Part shown: positions 32,434 through 43,390 of the stretch, in pieces
How positions within the stretch are numbered: position 1 is the first letter of the stretch
How the letters are laid out: the number at the start of each line of letters is the position of its first letter
Origin: Petrolisthes cinctipes
Taxonomy: Eukaryota > Arthropoda > Malacostraca > Decapoda > Porcellanidae
Assembly: GCA_033782935.1 (NCBI GenBank)
Contig: JAWQEG010000516.1
Span: 868,001-932,000, forward strand
Length of the DNA: 64,000 bases
Reading direction: 5' to 3'
Position numbers and translations under genes: made by a program
Notes under the pieces: model-generated
Told to the model about the DNA's origin: nothing
Seen by the model: the letters and a program-made list of their open reading frames with translations, nothing else
Databases searched by the model: none

Positions 32434-32725
32434 TTTGTTGTCCCGGCTGTTTCCTCCCTTGTCATTGTATGGTTTTTGTGGGCCAATTAATTTATTTTTT
32501 TTATATTAGGTATACATTTTTCACAGAGCCATCAGCAGTGTCACTCCTCTGTCTTGATAGTGTTGTGTAAGTTAGTTATGTAATAGCGTTATTGCTGAAG
32601 TGTTCCCGGTTTGATGTGCGTGTTATTAGCAAGTAATATCTTATGGGTTGGTGATTAAATGAATGGTATCACTCGAGGCAAGAGTGATACCTGTTGGCAC
32701 CTGAAGGGGTTAATGCATATATATA
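32434..32725. other. No recognised feature
   Basis: AT-rich, no gene or repeat recognised. Confidence 0.5.
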
Positions 32726-32968
32726 TACAGTCGCGGTCAAAAATAATCATCCATATAGGGGTAACTCACGTAAGATTTTGACAGCTTCCCTGTTCCTTAG
32801 ATGATAAACTTTCCATTAAATAGGTTAACTATCATCTTTTAATTTAATACAAGTAGCTACACACTACTAAAAACAATAATATCATATGTGAACGTGAAAA
32901 CATTAGACAGTAAATTGTTTGAGATTATTATTGATTATTATTATAGGTTATTATTGACCGCGACTGTA
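32726..32968. mobile_element. MITE family B, full copy (Tc1/mariner type)
   Basis: TA-flanked, about 243 bp. The left end CAGTCGCGGTCAAAAATAAT mirrors the right end TTATTGACCGCGACTGTA. The interior has CTTCCCTGTTCCTTAGATGA and TGAACGTGAAAACATTAGAC. CAGTCGCGGTCAA termini with a TA target are typical of Tc1-like elements. Confidence 0.92.
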
Positions 32969-33379
32969 CATACATACATATACTAAGCCTTCCTCCCCAT
33001 GCTGGAGGTAGCCTCGTCACGTCGCACACCCTCCCAAACAAAATGGCCAAACATAGAACTCCTCCACCCCCTGCACACACACACACTCCACATCTCAACC
33101 CTCCGATCCCTGTTGGAGGAGGGAACCCCCCACCGCACCACTGCATCTCCTTGTGGGACTACAAGAGGTACAGTTATGTTTGCATCCAAGGGGTTAATTA
33201 ATACACTGTGGATAAATTGAAGAGCCTTAAATCCTTGAGAGTATCCCAGGAAAGTGGATGAGAATGAAAGAAATGACGATGGGCTGTGTGTATGGAGTAG
33301 CTTGGTGGAATAATTTGTTGCAGATGTAGTAACACTGCATAACCCTCTTTTGATTCAATATTAGAATGAAGTGAAGTGA
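32969..33379. other. No gene; unassigned sequence
   Basis: Contains a CTGCACACACACACAC stretch and short open frames without recognisable content. Confidence 0.5.
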
Positions 33380-33598
33380 TTAAGGAGGTGCGGGAATAGG
33401 GGGACAGGCTTGGGGGGGTTTATGTGGGTGTGGGGGGTTATGGAGGGTGCAGGAGTAGGGGGACAGGCTTGGGAAGGGGTTAGAGGGGTGCGGGAATAGG
33501 GGACAGGTTTTCTAACAACCCCAAGCCTGTCCCCCTATTCCCGCACCCCCCCAGTCCCCCCCCCTCCAAGCCTGTCCCCTACTCCCGCACCCCTTTAA
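33380..33598. mobile_element. G-rich/C-rich foldback element, TTAA-flanked (copy 2)
   Basis: TTAAGGAGGTGCGGGAATAG at left and ACTCCCGCACCCCTTTAA at right. The left arm is G-rich (GGGGACAGGCTTGG repeated) and the right arm is its C-rich complement. Same family as 18126-18339. Confidence 0.82.
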
Positions 33599-33969
33599 AG
33601 GCAGATAGTTTTAAGTGTTACAAAAAGAGAAACATATAGTGTTGTTGTGTGTTATTCCAGGGGGTGGGTTGTTCTCTCCTTCGTTGAATTTTTTTTTTTT
33701 TTTTTTGTCATTGTTGTTGTTGTTGTTGTTGTGGAATGGTGATGGTTACATTCACAATTACAGCAATGTTATGAAGTATAATAATTGAATTTAACTTCAA
33801 TGTATCTTTAATCTAACTATTGGTTCTGTTCCACGTGTACAGTATGCAGATGGTGGGTTGTTCCTGGTGACGGGGGCGGCTTTTCATGTGGAAATAATTA
33901 TAGCAGTGGAGGCCTGAAGAAGCTAACAGTGCTGCATCCATGCAGTGTATGCAGGTATGTTCATAGACG
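33599..33969. other. No gene; T-run and (TTG)n
   Basis: T-run at about 33689-33706 and (TTG)n at about 33711-33731. Nothing else recognised. Confidence 0.55.
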
Positions 33970-34187
33970 TACAGGCAGAATCAAATTTCTACCGACATTT
34001 CCCTTCCATGGTAGTAAAAAATATGTTGGTAATAAAGAACCACACATGTATGATTTTGCAGCACCTCATAGTAATCATTGAGAGGGTTGACTTGACATTA
34101 CTTACTCTATTATTATTATATTTTGTTATGATACTGATTTATTTGGATGATTGAAGGAAAGTGTTGGTGGTTATTGGATTGTGGCTA
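33970..34187. mobile_element. MITE family A, diverged copy
   Basis: Left TACAGGCAGAATCAAATTTC, right GGATTGTGGCTA. Its terminal TA (34186-34187) is also the first TA of the family C element. Confidence 0.8.
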
Positions 34188-34397
34188 CAGTCGGCGGCAA
34201 ATGTCCTGTCGCCACATGTGGCAAGAGATGAAGTAAGTGTGGAAATGAAATGTTAACGGGCTCGTCAATTGAAACACCAAAAAGTATATGGGTAAAAAAT
34301 GTGGATGTCGTATTTGTGTTGAATCCATGATTAACCTAAAAAAAAAAAAAATTAATAAGTGGTGAGTGAGGCGACACGACTTTTGCTGGCGACTATA
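34186..34397. mobile_element. MITE family C
   Basis: TA-flanked, about 212 bp. Left CAGTCGGCGGCAAATGTCCT, right (reverse) TAGTCGCCAGCAAAAGTCGT, both continuing GTCGCC. A second, half copy begins at 48136. Confidence 0.8.
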
Positions 34398-34572
34398 CAA
34401 TTTGATATTATCGGTATCATATAAAAATATAATAATTGAGTAAGTTATGTCAAGTGAACCCTCTCAATGATTACTATGAGGTGCTACAAAAGTATACATG
34501 TGTGGTTCTTTATTACCAAGATATTTACTACGATGGAAGGAAAGTGTGGGTGGATATTGGATTGTGGCTGTA
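34396..34572. mobile_element. MITE family A, left end missing
   Basis: Family core and right end (GATATTTACTACGATGGAAG ... GGATTGTGGCTGTA). The left terminus is truncated where the family C element ends. Together with 33970-34187 it may be one or two interrupted copies. Confidence 0.75.
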
Positions 34573-35019
34573 CTTTGTTTACATCTGTTGCCTTTAGTGT
34601 CCAAGGTCTCAATGCCTTTGTTCCACGGGAGCCATATGAGCTCTGCATGGTGTGGTGTTTAAAATATCAAGCAATATGGTATTGGAGACTAAATAATTAT
34701 ATGTAAAAAGAAAAATATCATAGGAGTACATTGAAGCCGTGTGTGGTTTGTGATATATGTAATAGGAATGTATAAGAGTCATTTGTAAAGCATTGGTAGG
34801 AGTAAAAAAAAAAAAAAAAAATAGATATTGTGGTACTTGTGGATGTAAATGAAAAATATGTATATAATTTTTAGAGTGCATAAAATATGTTACTTACAGT
34901 GATAAAATTGTGTATCTGTGTGGGTGTATTTGCCTCGCATAGAGTGTAAGGTTTTCAGTTGATGTAGATATTTTAGAATATTAAATACATGCTTACAGTA
35001 AATGTGAAGATAGTAGTAG
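34573..35019. other. No recognised feature
   Basis: AT-rich with an A-run at about 34806-34822. Nothing recognised. Confidence 0.5.
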
Positions 35020-35170
35020 TTAAGGTGGTCTTTTTTTTTCTTTTTTTTTTTGTAAATTGGAGTGGCTTGATTCCTCCAAAGTATGGCAGGAAACAGGACC
35101 ACATGAACAAAAATACTGGTGTTGTGTTGCTTGGAATAATTTGGAGGAATAAGTTGCTCCAGATTTATGG
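35020..35170. mobile_element. MITE family E, right end truncated
   Basis: TTAAGGTGGTC at left with T-runs, then GGCAGGAAACAGGACCACAT and GTTGCTTGGAATAATTTGGA. It stops after CTCCAGATTTA. Confidence 0.8.
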
Positions 35171-35414
35171 GAGATTGTTGTAGCCCTCATCCCATTTATT
35201 TGAAAGTTTATCGGGTAAAGAAGAGAGTGAAGGTGTTCAACGTTTGCTTTACAGGAGTCACCTGAATAATTATGGATGAATATGATTATTGAGGACGACT
35301 GTACTATCAAAGACAAAAGTCGTGTTGCTGTTTTATGCAATGCTTTAATATAACTCGTGAAACATAATAAAAGGGCAACCATAGTAACGTTTAAGGCCAG
35401 TATGTATAGTCCTG

Positions 35415-35620
35415 TACAGCCACAATAAAATATCCACCGACACTTTCCTTGCATCGTGCAAATAAATCAGTATAATTTAAAAATATAACCATACAACACG
35501 TTACGTCAACTCGACCCCGTCAATTATTATTATGCAAAATCATACACGTGTTGTTGTTTATTACCAAGATATTTACTGCGATGGATGGAAAGTGTCGGTG
35601 GATATTTGATTGTGGCTGTA
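35415..35620. mobile_element. MITE family A
   Basis: TACAGCCACAATAAAATATC at left, TTTGATTGTGGCTGTA at right; slightly shortened interior. Confidence 0.88.
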
Positions 35621-35811
35621 CCTTATATTTTCACCAGATTTCAGAACACACGACTTTTGTGTTTGACTGTACACTCGTGATACATAAATTATGACCAAGG
35701 AGTATTATACCTAGTCGTGGGGAGATACATGGCATACTGTAATAATGATCTATTTTAGTGTAGGTATATGTGAATGTATATAATTTGGCGTTTATCTTGA
35801 CTACTAACATA

Positions 35812-36054
35812 GGGTCCATTGCACAGTGGTATTCGTTTGTTAGGTTCCCAACGAGTCACACTTGTAAGGTTCATTATTTTTCCAAAAGGTGAGTATGCTC
35901 ATTCCCCAAATGTAAAAACACTAAGATAATTGTTATTACTGCATAGTTGACTCAGGAAATTAATGAAATAATTCAATGATAAGGCATTTAAACGGGTAAC
36001 ATGATTTCGTTTGTGTGCTAATAAACCACAATGAATGACTGTGGAATCGACCCA
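35812..36054. mobile_element. MITE family I
   Basis: Left GGGTCCATTGCACAGTGGTA, right GACTGTGGAATCGACCC; about 243 bp, single copy of each end. Confidence 0.85.
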
Positions 36055-36152
36055 TAGGCAGTAAGAAATGTTTGTAAGGCGATTTTAAGGTATGGACGGA
36101 AGAGGAAATGGAACTCATATAGCTCCTCGTGAGAAGTTATGTATGACGAGTG

Positions 36153-36384
36153 TACAGGAACAATCAAATAAGCACCGATACGTATCTTGGCTTGCATGGT
36201 AAAAATATATCACTATCATATAAAAATATAATCATACAAGACCTTACGACTTACGTGAACTCAACCCTCTCAATTTATTATTATAATAAGTGGTGGTGCA
36301 AAATCATACACGTGTTGTTCTTTATTGGAAAGATGTTTACTACGATGGAAGGAAAGTGTCGGTGGATAGTTGATTGTGGTCCTA
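36153..36384. mobile_element. MITE family A, diverged
   Basis: TACAGGAACAATCAAATAAG at left and TTGATTGTGGTCCTA at right; extra bases near CTTACGACTTACGTG. Confidence 0.75.
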
Positions 36385-36569
36385 CGTTGTATTTTGGCAG
36401 TAGGAAATGTTGGAGTAGACATTGAAGTATTTGCATAAACAGGCCATAATTATTTTCGTCCATCTGGTCCTGATTGCTGGCATACTTTGGGGGAATGAAA
36501 GCGCTCTAATGTACAGTTGCGAAGAGATGAACCTAGGACAGCGGTGTTGAGGAGAGGCCAGGCAGTTGG
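36385..36569. other. MITE family E fragment and spacer
   Basis: 36443-36512 has GTCCATCTGGTCCTG, GCTGGCATACTTTGGGGGAA and GCTCTAATGTA, the right third of family E. Confidence 0.6.
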
Positions 36570-36785
36570 TACAGCCACAATCAAATATCCACCAACACTC
36601 TCCTTCCATTGTACTAAATATCTTGGTAATAAAGAACAACATGTATGATTTTGCAGCACCTCAGAATACTAAATGAGGAGGTTGAATTGACATAAGGTGT
36701 TGTGCTTATGATTATATCTTGATATGATAGTGATTTATTGGCACGATGGAAGGAAAGTGTCAGTGGTTATTTGATTATGGCTGTA
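36570..36785. mobile_element. MITE family A
   Basis: TACAGCCACAATCAAATATC at left, TTTGATTATGGCTGTA at right. Confidence 0.88.
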
Positions 36786-37285
36786 CACCTGGGCAGAGAG
36801 ACGGGTTGCCGCATTTGTAGGTGCTAGTATGAGGAATGAATAAATTGAGTGTTAAAATAATAAACGTGGTAATATCATGAAGAAATCTGTATATGTTTGT
36901 AAAATATAAATACTAAGGGAAGTTTATTAATATCTATACAATGGGTGTTTTTACAGTTAATGGGTTAAAATCAATGGAAGAAATATAAGAAATGAAATAT
37001 CATGTATATAATAATGCGGGTTTTCATGTGTAGGCAGATGATGGTTGAAACTGTAAGAAAGAAATAGATGGCGATGAAATATAACGTAAATGTTAATAAT
37101 TTTTGTATTTTGCATGTGTTTGGCTTCACTATATTAATTAGTTGGAGACTGCATTAGTAAATCGAATTGTTTCAGCCATTCCTTCCCTCCTCTCTCTGTT
37201 TTCCGTGATGTGATCTGTTATTGGTTTAGTTGTGGTGGAGCAGAGGCAGGCAAACCGTCACGTATATTAGAAAATATAATAGTTG
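36786..37285. other. No recognised feature
   Basis: AT-rich, no gene or repeat recognised. Confidence 0.5.
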
Positions 37286-37397
37286 TACAGCCACAATCAA
37301 ATATCCAGCGACACTTTCCATCCATGGTAATAAATATCTTACTGATTTATATACACGATGGAAGGAAAGTGTCGGTGGTTATTTGATTGTGGCTGTA
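37286..37397. mobile_element. MITE family A, 112-bp internally deleted copy
   Basis: Both termini present (TACAGCCACAATCAAATATC; TTTGATTGTGGCTGTA), but the interior is reduced to AATAAATATCTTACTGATTT. The deletion joins ATCTT of one half to CTGATTTAT of the other. Confidence 0.9.
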
Positions 37398-37587
37398 CAC
37401 TCGCAATCCACAGTTCCTCGGCCACCTGAGTCGAAGCAGGCAGTTTCTGGATGACAGGTCACCTAAATCATCATGAAAGCACACAACATATTTGGAAGCA
37501 ATGGAGGCTTTGGGTGGGCTGTCGTCCAGTAACCACCTGCTTCAGATCTCGTGCTTCGACTAAGGTGGGCTAGGGATTGTGAGTGTA
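37396..37587. mobile_element. MITE family D
   Basis: Shares its first TA with the preceding family A element. TACACTCGCAATCCACAGTT at left mirrors GGGATTGTGAGTGTA at right. Subterminal GGCCACCTGAGTCGAAGCAG mirrors GTGCTTCGACTAAGGTGGGC. Confidence 0.85.
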
Positions 37588-38003
37588 CAGTACATTATAA
37601 TATTATAAAGTTGTGTATTAGCAAGTTGATGTGAGTATATTTAATAATGTAATATGAATACCTAACATTAGCATAGTACCCAAGAGGCTGAGGGAAGTGA
37701 AGAGACGTAAAGGTGGATGCAGACAGTAGTAAAGGTAAGAAAACAAAATTTATATAGAAATTTATCACTGTTTATTGCAGCGCGGAGTTAAATTGAAAAT
37801 CGCGCTGTCAACTAAGAAAATTTAAAAAGGTTTGAGGAGGCTAAAGGCCCCATCCACACGAGAGGCAAAAAGACCCATAAGTATTGTAGTATTAAAAATG
37901 TTAGATTTACGATGTAATAGCAGGAGAATCTCGTCCATCACTAGGTTTCCAATAGACAATTAACACACAAGTATGCCTGGATACATATTTTGGATTGCGA
38001 GTG
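37588..38003. other. Spacer with MITE fragments
   Basis: 37848-37875 holds a family H terminus (CCCCATCCACACGAGAGGCA). 37986-38005 holds a family D terminus (GGATTGCGAGTGTA). The rest is AT-rich. Confidence 0.6.
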
Positions 38004-38229
38004 TACAGCCACAACCAAATATCCAGCGACACTTTCCTTTTATCATGCAAGTAAGTCAGTAAATATCTTTGTAATAACAAAACAACACGTGTATGATTTT
38101 GCAGCACCTCATAATAATAATTGAGGGGGCTGAGTTGACATAAGGTGTTGTATGATTACATTTCGATATGATACTGACTTACTTGCATGATAAAAGGAAA
38201 GTGTCGGTGGATATTTGATTGTGGCTGTA
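38004..38229. mobile_element. MITE family A
   Basis: Begins at the TA that ends the family D fragment. TACAGCCACAACCAAATATC at left, TTTGATTGTGGCTGTA at right. Confidence 0.9.
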
Positions 38230-38881
38230 CGTAGATTAGACAGGGAAGATGTGATTGAAAGCCTGGTCAATGTATAAATAGGCGTTAGGTGGATTTGAGC
38301 ATCTGCAGGCGGATCAAGAAATACTGCAGTAGAATATATGAAAGTTATATATATATAATTTAACTAGTACTATACTGTAATCACTTTTTTCTCCATTGTT
38401 TTTATAATAGTAAATTACGAATTATTATAATATATTGTATGATATTGTTTTTATATTACATTGCTTAATTTCCTGAAATACACAACATTCTGCTAATAAC
38501 ATCCATTTTTCTTTTATTATAAATATTACTTTATTACTAAATTAATAACTGATTATCTCATAACGATAAATTACTTATTACTTCCTTTAAAACATATTTA
38601 TGTAATAAACACATTATTAATTTATATGACACAAATAAACAATAAGTCACTTGCCCTGTATTTCCAATTAATTATTTATTTCCAATATTATTTGTATTAC
38701 TTGAGTATTATTTGTCTATTCATTGGTGTTCAAAGGCATTCAATTGCTTTCAAGTTTCCGCGCCTTCTTAGTTGGGGGTGAACATGTAACGATTGACTCT
38801 TGAGTGTCTCCTGCTGCTGCCTCTTGGGTGATGATGTCTATGGGTGAACAACACGTTTGACTGCATCCTGGTATAGGGCTT
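38230..38881. other. AT-rich spacer, no gene
   Basis: Very AT-rich from 38330 to 38760. An open frame near 38740-38973 runs into the family I MITE and has no recognisable content. Confidence 0.55.
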
Positions 38882-39114
38882 AGAGCCGATTCCACAGTGG
38901 TATTTGTTTGTAAGCTTCCCAACCAACCACACTTGTAAGGCTTAATTATTTTCCAAAATCTGAGTATTAACATTCACAAAATTTATCAACCAGTTAGATA
39001 ATGATGATCACTGCATAGTTTACTCACAAATTTCATTAAATAAGTCATTAACACGGCCAATATTCTTTCGTTTGTGTGCATACAAACCACTACAAAAGAC
39101 TGTGGAATCGACCC
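38882..39114. mobile_element. MITE family I
   Basis: Left AGCCGATTCCACAGTGGTAT, right GACTGTGGAATCGACCC; interior TTTCGTTTGTGTGC as in the 35.8-kb copy. Confidence 0.85.
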
Positions 39115-39567
39115 TTAGTGTTGCATATTGTCCCTGATCCTCTCTAACTTCAAAAACCACTTCATACAGTGGTTCAGTAGAAAGCTGTTGCCGTCATTCA
39201 ACGCCTTGAGGAAGGAACAAGCTCAAAACTTCTCCCACTTGGAGTTGCCTTTCCATCTGACCCACTCGCAGTGCACGCAACTTTCCTCCACATCTTTTGA
39301 AAGTTGCCTCGTTTATATGGGATTTCCTTGAGTACCTCAGCTGAAAACAGAAAATTAAATAATGTTAGAACATATTGACAATGCTGCAATTCGTCTAGGT
39401 TTAAAAGAAACCGTGGATTTAAGCTAAACGTTAACTTATTCATTTGCTTATGTAAGTATTGATGATTTTTATGTTGCAATGGATCTAACTATCACACAGG
39501 TCACAGCAACACATACAGAGAGGAATCAAGACGCTCCAATTCACCAAAAGTGTATTAGCCTACCTCC
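39115..39567. other. No recognised feature
   Basis: No gene or repeat recognised. Confidence 0.45.
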
Positions 39568-39755
39568 CCTAAAGCCTCTTTCCACACGAGAGGCAAAACA
39601 CGACAGCCAGACACTGATACCATTTTTGTGAGTGGGTGCTGGGTAAAAGTGTCCAATGGATGCCGGGGACTTATCTGGTAGCACTGGTAAAAGGCGAGAG
39701 AATTTCATGGAGTTGGCCGCCGTGTTTTTGCCTCTCGTGTGGACGGGGCTTAAAG
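39568..39755. mobile_element. MITE family H
   Basis: Left AAAGCCTCTTTCCACACGAG followed by AGGCAAAACACG. The right end, read in reverse, is TTTAAGCCCCGTCCACACGA then GAGGCAAAAACACGG. The termini are about 35 bp. Confidence 0.8.
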
Positions 39756-39882
39756 GAGACACCATATCAAGGCTGGAACGGTATTATCCACAGAGATATG
39801 GAGATGAGTAATTATATCAACAACTACCAAACACCAGGGAATTATTTCACACTATAAAACATAATTATCCAAACTGGCAGAG

Positions 39883-40040
39883 TTAAGAAGGGTCCAGTGA
39901 TCGTGTGTGAATAGTGGAGGCTTCTGATTCCTCCTGCCCATGCCACGAAACAACCTCCTTCTATATATTTCATGTTTCGTGGCAATATTAGAAGCACTCA
40001 CTAACCTTAACATTTCTGAGTACATCACGTGGGTCCTTAA
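39883..40040. mobile_element. MITE family F inside the segmental duplication
   Basis: TTAA at both ends (39883-39886, 40037-40040), interior GATTCCTCCTGCCCATGCCA and TTTCGTGGCAATATTAG. The paralogous site near 44773 has a single TTAA and no insertion. Confidence 0.9.
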
Positions 40041-40268
40041 GCAGAGAATGGGGAATATTTATTTTAAAAAGGGTTATTCATTAGCCCTCAAACTACCTTG
40101 TGTCACTACAAAAATATATAGATGACAATTTATTATGAACTGGAGAGACAAATTAAAATATCTCACAATTATTTAAATTGATTTGTTAAGGGGGGGGGGG
40201 GATGAACTACACAATTTTATATATCGGGTAAAATTATATAAATGAATATGGGAATGGAACCTCACAAA

Positions 40269-40510
40269 TGCAGTCGTGGTCAATAATAATCATCCACATA
40301 CAGGTATCTCAAATATTTTACTGTCTAATGTTTTCACGTTCAAATACGATGTTATTGTTTTAAGTAGTATGTAGCTGCTTGTATTCAATTAAAAGATGGT
40401 AGTTAACCTATTTATTGGAAAGTTTATCATCTAAGGAACAGAGGGAAGCTGTCAAACTCTTACGTGAGTTAACCCAATATGGATGATGATTATATTTGAC
40501 CGCGTCTGTA
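40269..40510. mobile_element. MITE family B
   Basis: TGCAGTCGTGGTCAATAATA at left (TA mutated to TG) and GACCGCGTCTGTA at right. Absent from the paralogous position near 45015-45025. Confidence 0.88.
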
Positions 40511-40607
40511 TCATGAAGAAAAAAGCAGCCTGGACTCAGAGAATATCGGACAGGGAAAGGGGTATACCGAGGGTCAATAATTGTCCTCATCCCTCCAACA
40601 ATATCAA

Positions 40608-40797
40608 TGTCTGCTGCACTGGAGTCATGTCTGCTGCACTGGAGTCGTGTCCTGTGCACTGGAGTCGTGTCCTGTGCACTGGAGTCGTGTCCTGTGCACT
40701 GGAGTCGTGTCCTGTGCACTGGAGTCGTGTCCTGTGCACTGGAGTCGTGTCCTGTGCACTGGAGTCGTGTCCTGTGCACTGGAGTCGTGTCCTGTGG
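40608..40797. repeat. 20-bp minisatellite
   Basis: About nine near-identical units of CTGTGCACTGGAGTCGTGTC (20 bp). The first two units read TCTGCTGCACTGGAGTCATG. Open in all frames on both strands, which explains the overlapping open frames here. The paralogous copy at about 45.1-45.4 kb has instead a 40-bp-class repeat (GGTACATTTAACTCTGTCTT). Confidence 0.92.
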
Positions 40798-40880
40798 CCA
40801 GACACCTGCAGTGATATTTATACATATATTAATAATTCAAGTCCTTATAAACATCATTTTTACTCCTTTATTTCCTTTTG

Positions 40881-41523
40881 TATTGACTCTGGTATTGAGC
40901 TCCAGATTTGACAGGTCACATGATCGACTATAAATACCCAGAGTGTGTGAAAAGGGAATTATGGCCACGACTGTACACTGAATATTCATAAAACCACAAC
41001 CTTTAGTAGTATACATTTTCTACAACTTAACCAATACACAAAGAGCTAAACCAGCTTTATTAAATACCTCGAAGAGTCTCCGGAAAACAACCACTACCAA
41101 TCCCACAAAAATTAATTAAAAAAAAAAAAAAACTAAAATTCATAAATGGTTGAGAAATTCGTATTCGGGCATATCAAAGTAACGATATGCTACTTCAAAA
41201 CAACTTTGTGGTGACCCTTATGCCCCCTAGGAACCCTTGGGCCCCCCCACGGGGCCCCCGCAGGGACCCCAACGGGGGGCCATATCAGGGTCCTTTGGGA
41301 ACTGGCAGGGTGTACTTTCCCCTTGGGCCCACACCAAGGGGGAAGGGGATCACATCTCGCCAACACAGTAACACACACACAGATACACATAGCCTACACA
41401 CTGAAAGGCTCACCCTTCTTAATTAATGGTTAGTGTGTGTATAAGTATGTGTTTTAACAGTGTGGAAGAGAAGTGGAGTCCCACACCAGTACACAAGTCC
41501 GCACAATGCTGGACCATCCACCC
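40881..41523. other. Spacer with a short GC-rich patch
   Basis: 41215-41350 is GC-rich with symmetrical runs (GGGCCCCCCCACGGGGCCCC, CCTTGGGCCCACACCAAGGG). A 79-codon Pro/Gly-rich open frame crosses it, with no recognisable domain. 41480-41500 carries an inverted partner (CACCAGTACACAA) of the minisatellite that follows. Confidence 0.5.
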
Positions 41524-42511
41524 GGTAAAGACTGGGTGTTGTGTACTGGTGCATTGACCTCATACCGGTAAAGACTGGGTGTTGTGTACTGGTGCATTGA
41601 CCTCATACCGGTAAAGACTGGGTGTTGTGTACTGGTGCATTGACCTCATACCAGTAAAGACTGGGTGTTGTGTACTGGTGCATTGACCTCATACCGGTAA
41701 AGACTGGGTGTTGTGTACTGGTGCATTGACCTCATACCAGTAAAGACTGGGTGTTGTGTACTGGTGCATTGACCTCATACCGGTAAAGACTGGGTGTTGT
41801 GTACTGGTGCATTGACCTCATACGGGTAAATACTGGGTGTTGTGTACTGGTGCATTGACCTCATACCGGTAAAGACTGGGTGTTGTGTACTGGTGCATTG
41901 ACCTCATACCGGTAAAGACTGGGTGTTGTGTACTGGTGCACTGACCTCATACCGGTAAAGACTGGGTGTTGTGTACTGGTGCATTGACCTCATACCGGTA
42001 AAGACTGGGTGTTGTGTACTGGTGCATTGACCTCATACCGGTAAAGACTGGGTGTTGTGTACTGGTGCATTGACCTCATACCAGTAAAGACTGGGTGTTG
42101 TGTACTGGTGCACTGACCTCATACCGGTAAAGACTGGGTGTTGTGTACTGGTGCATTGACCTCATACCGGTAAAGACTGGGTGTTGTGTACTGGTGCATT
42201 GACCTCATACGGGTAAAGACTGGGTGTTGTGTACTGGTGCATTGACCTCATACCGGTAAAGACTGGGTGTTGTGTACTGGTGCATTGACCTCATACGGGT
42301 AAAGACTGGGTGTTGTGTACTGGTGCATTGACCTCATACCGGTAAAGACTGGGTGTTGTGTACTGGTGCATTGACCTCATACGGGTAAAGACTGGGTGTT
42401 GTGTACTGGTGCATTGACCTCATACCGGTAAAGACTGGGTGTTGTGTACTGGTGCATTGACCTCATACCGGTAAAGACTGGGTGTTGTGTACTGGTGCAT
42501 TGACCTCATCT
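41524..42511. repeat. 43-bp minisatellite, about 23 copies
   Basis: Unit GGTAAAGACTGGGTGTTGTG plus TACTGGTGCATTGACCTCATACC (43 bp; 41524 to 41567). It is very homogeneous. The unit start varies between ACCGGT, ACCAGT and ACGGGT. From 42169 to 42427 ACCGGT and ACGGGT alternate strictly, forming an 86-bp dimer. Not a CRISPR: there are no spacers. Confidence 0.95.
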
Positions 42512-42665
42512 CTTGTCGTGGTCACCTTCCACACACCTGCGATGAGATCATCACACTATTAATATGGGTCTTCATCAAAACATTTTTTTTTTTTTTAAAT
42601 TATTATTCCCTTTCAATTCTATTTCTCAAAACCTTTCACAATTATGGTTTTACTATGTTAAGGTG
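42512..42665. other. Spacer
   Basis: No recognised content apart from a T-run. Confidence 0.4.
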
Positions 42666-42817
42666 TTAAGGGGGAACTACAATGTTGGTATATCTGGAGC
42701 AAATTATTCCTCCAAACTATTCAAAGCAACTGAACACCCATATTTTTGTCCATGTGGTCCTGTTTCCTGGCATACTTTGGAGGAATCAAAGCACTCCAAT
42801 GTAACAAGTACCATTAA
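42666..42817. mobile_element. MITE family E
   Basis: TTAAGGGGGAACTAC at left and TACCATTAA at right; interior GGAGCAAATTATTCCTCC and CATGTGGTCCTGTTTCCTGG. Confidence 0.85.
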
Positions 42818-43119
42818 CACATTTTATCAGCTTTATGTCCATCGCTAATTTTTTACTTCTTGCCTTCTGATCCTTCACTTACGTCAAATACAAACACATT
42901 TAAACTCATTTCTATCCCATTCATTACGTCAATTCCAATTATTTCCAATTTTTACTGCATATTCTCTAATAATACATTTCCCGATTCTTTCTTACTTGAA
43001 GCACTAATTCAAGTTTAAATTATTTTATCTACTCATCGAATCAACGTGTCTGAAGCAATTTTTTTTTTTTTTTTTTTTTTTATACATCAAGCTCGAGACT
43101 GGAGGCTGTCAGTAGCCCG
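42818..43119. other. AT-rich spacer with T-run
   Basis: T-run at about 43060-43081; no gene. Confidence 0.5.
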
Positions 43120-43390
43120 TGACTCTTGCGAGGCCCCGAGATTATTGGGTGTCGCACCAGATGAGACAGTGGAGCTTCGTGATGATGTTGGTACCATAGC
43201 TGCTTCTCTTCTTCCCCACTAGATGACTACACCTTATTTATACACGTCACTATACAGGAGACAAGAGTAGTTACACACACACTAGATGAGACAGTGAAGC
43301 TTCGTGGTGATGTTGGTACCATAGCTTCTCTTCCCCACTAGATGACTACACCTTACTTATACACGTCACTATCAGGAGAGAGCAGCTACA
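43120..43390. repeat. Tandem duplication of about 115 bp
   Basis: Two copies of AGATGAGACAGTGGAGCTTC ... GATGTTGGTACCATAGC ... CCCCACTAGATGACTACACC ... ACACGTCACTAT (about 43159 and 43286). Confidence 0.85.

Larger units (their letters stand above)
39597..40880 (+). repeat. Segmental duplication, copy 1
   Basis: Starting inside the family H MITE, the sequence is nearly identical to 43812-44042 for about 230 bp (CCAGACACTGATACCATTTT ... GAGTAATTATATCAACAACT). It then stays homologous in blocks (CTATTTCACACTATAAA, ATATCGGACAGGGAAAGGGG, TGTGGCCAGAC ... ACACCTGCAGTGATA). Interruptions are a family F MITE (39883-40040), a family B MITE (40269-40510) and a 20-bp minisatellite. The partner is 43812-45930, in the same orientation. 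Confidence 0.85.

Noticed and set aside
41187..41426. 79-codon Pro/Gly-rich open frame
   Set aside because: No domain, and the length is explained by a stop-poor GC-rich patch.
41524..42511. Regular 43-bp direct repeats as a CRISPR array
   Set aside because: Units are contiguous with no variable spacers, no cas genes are present, and the DNA is clearly eukaryotic.
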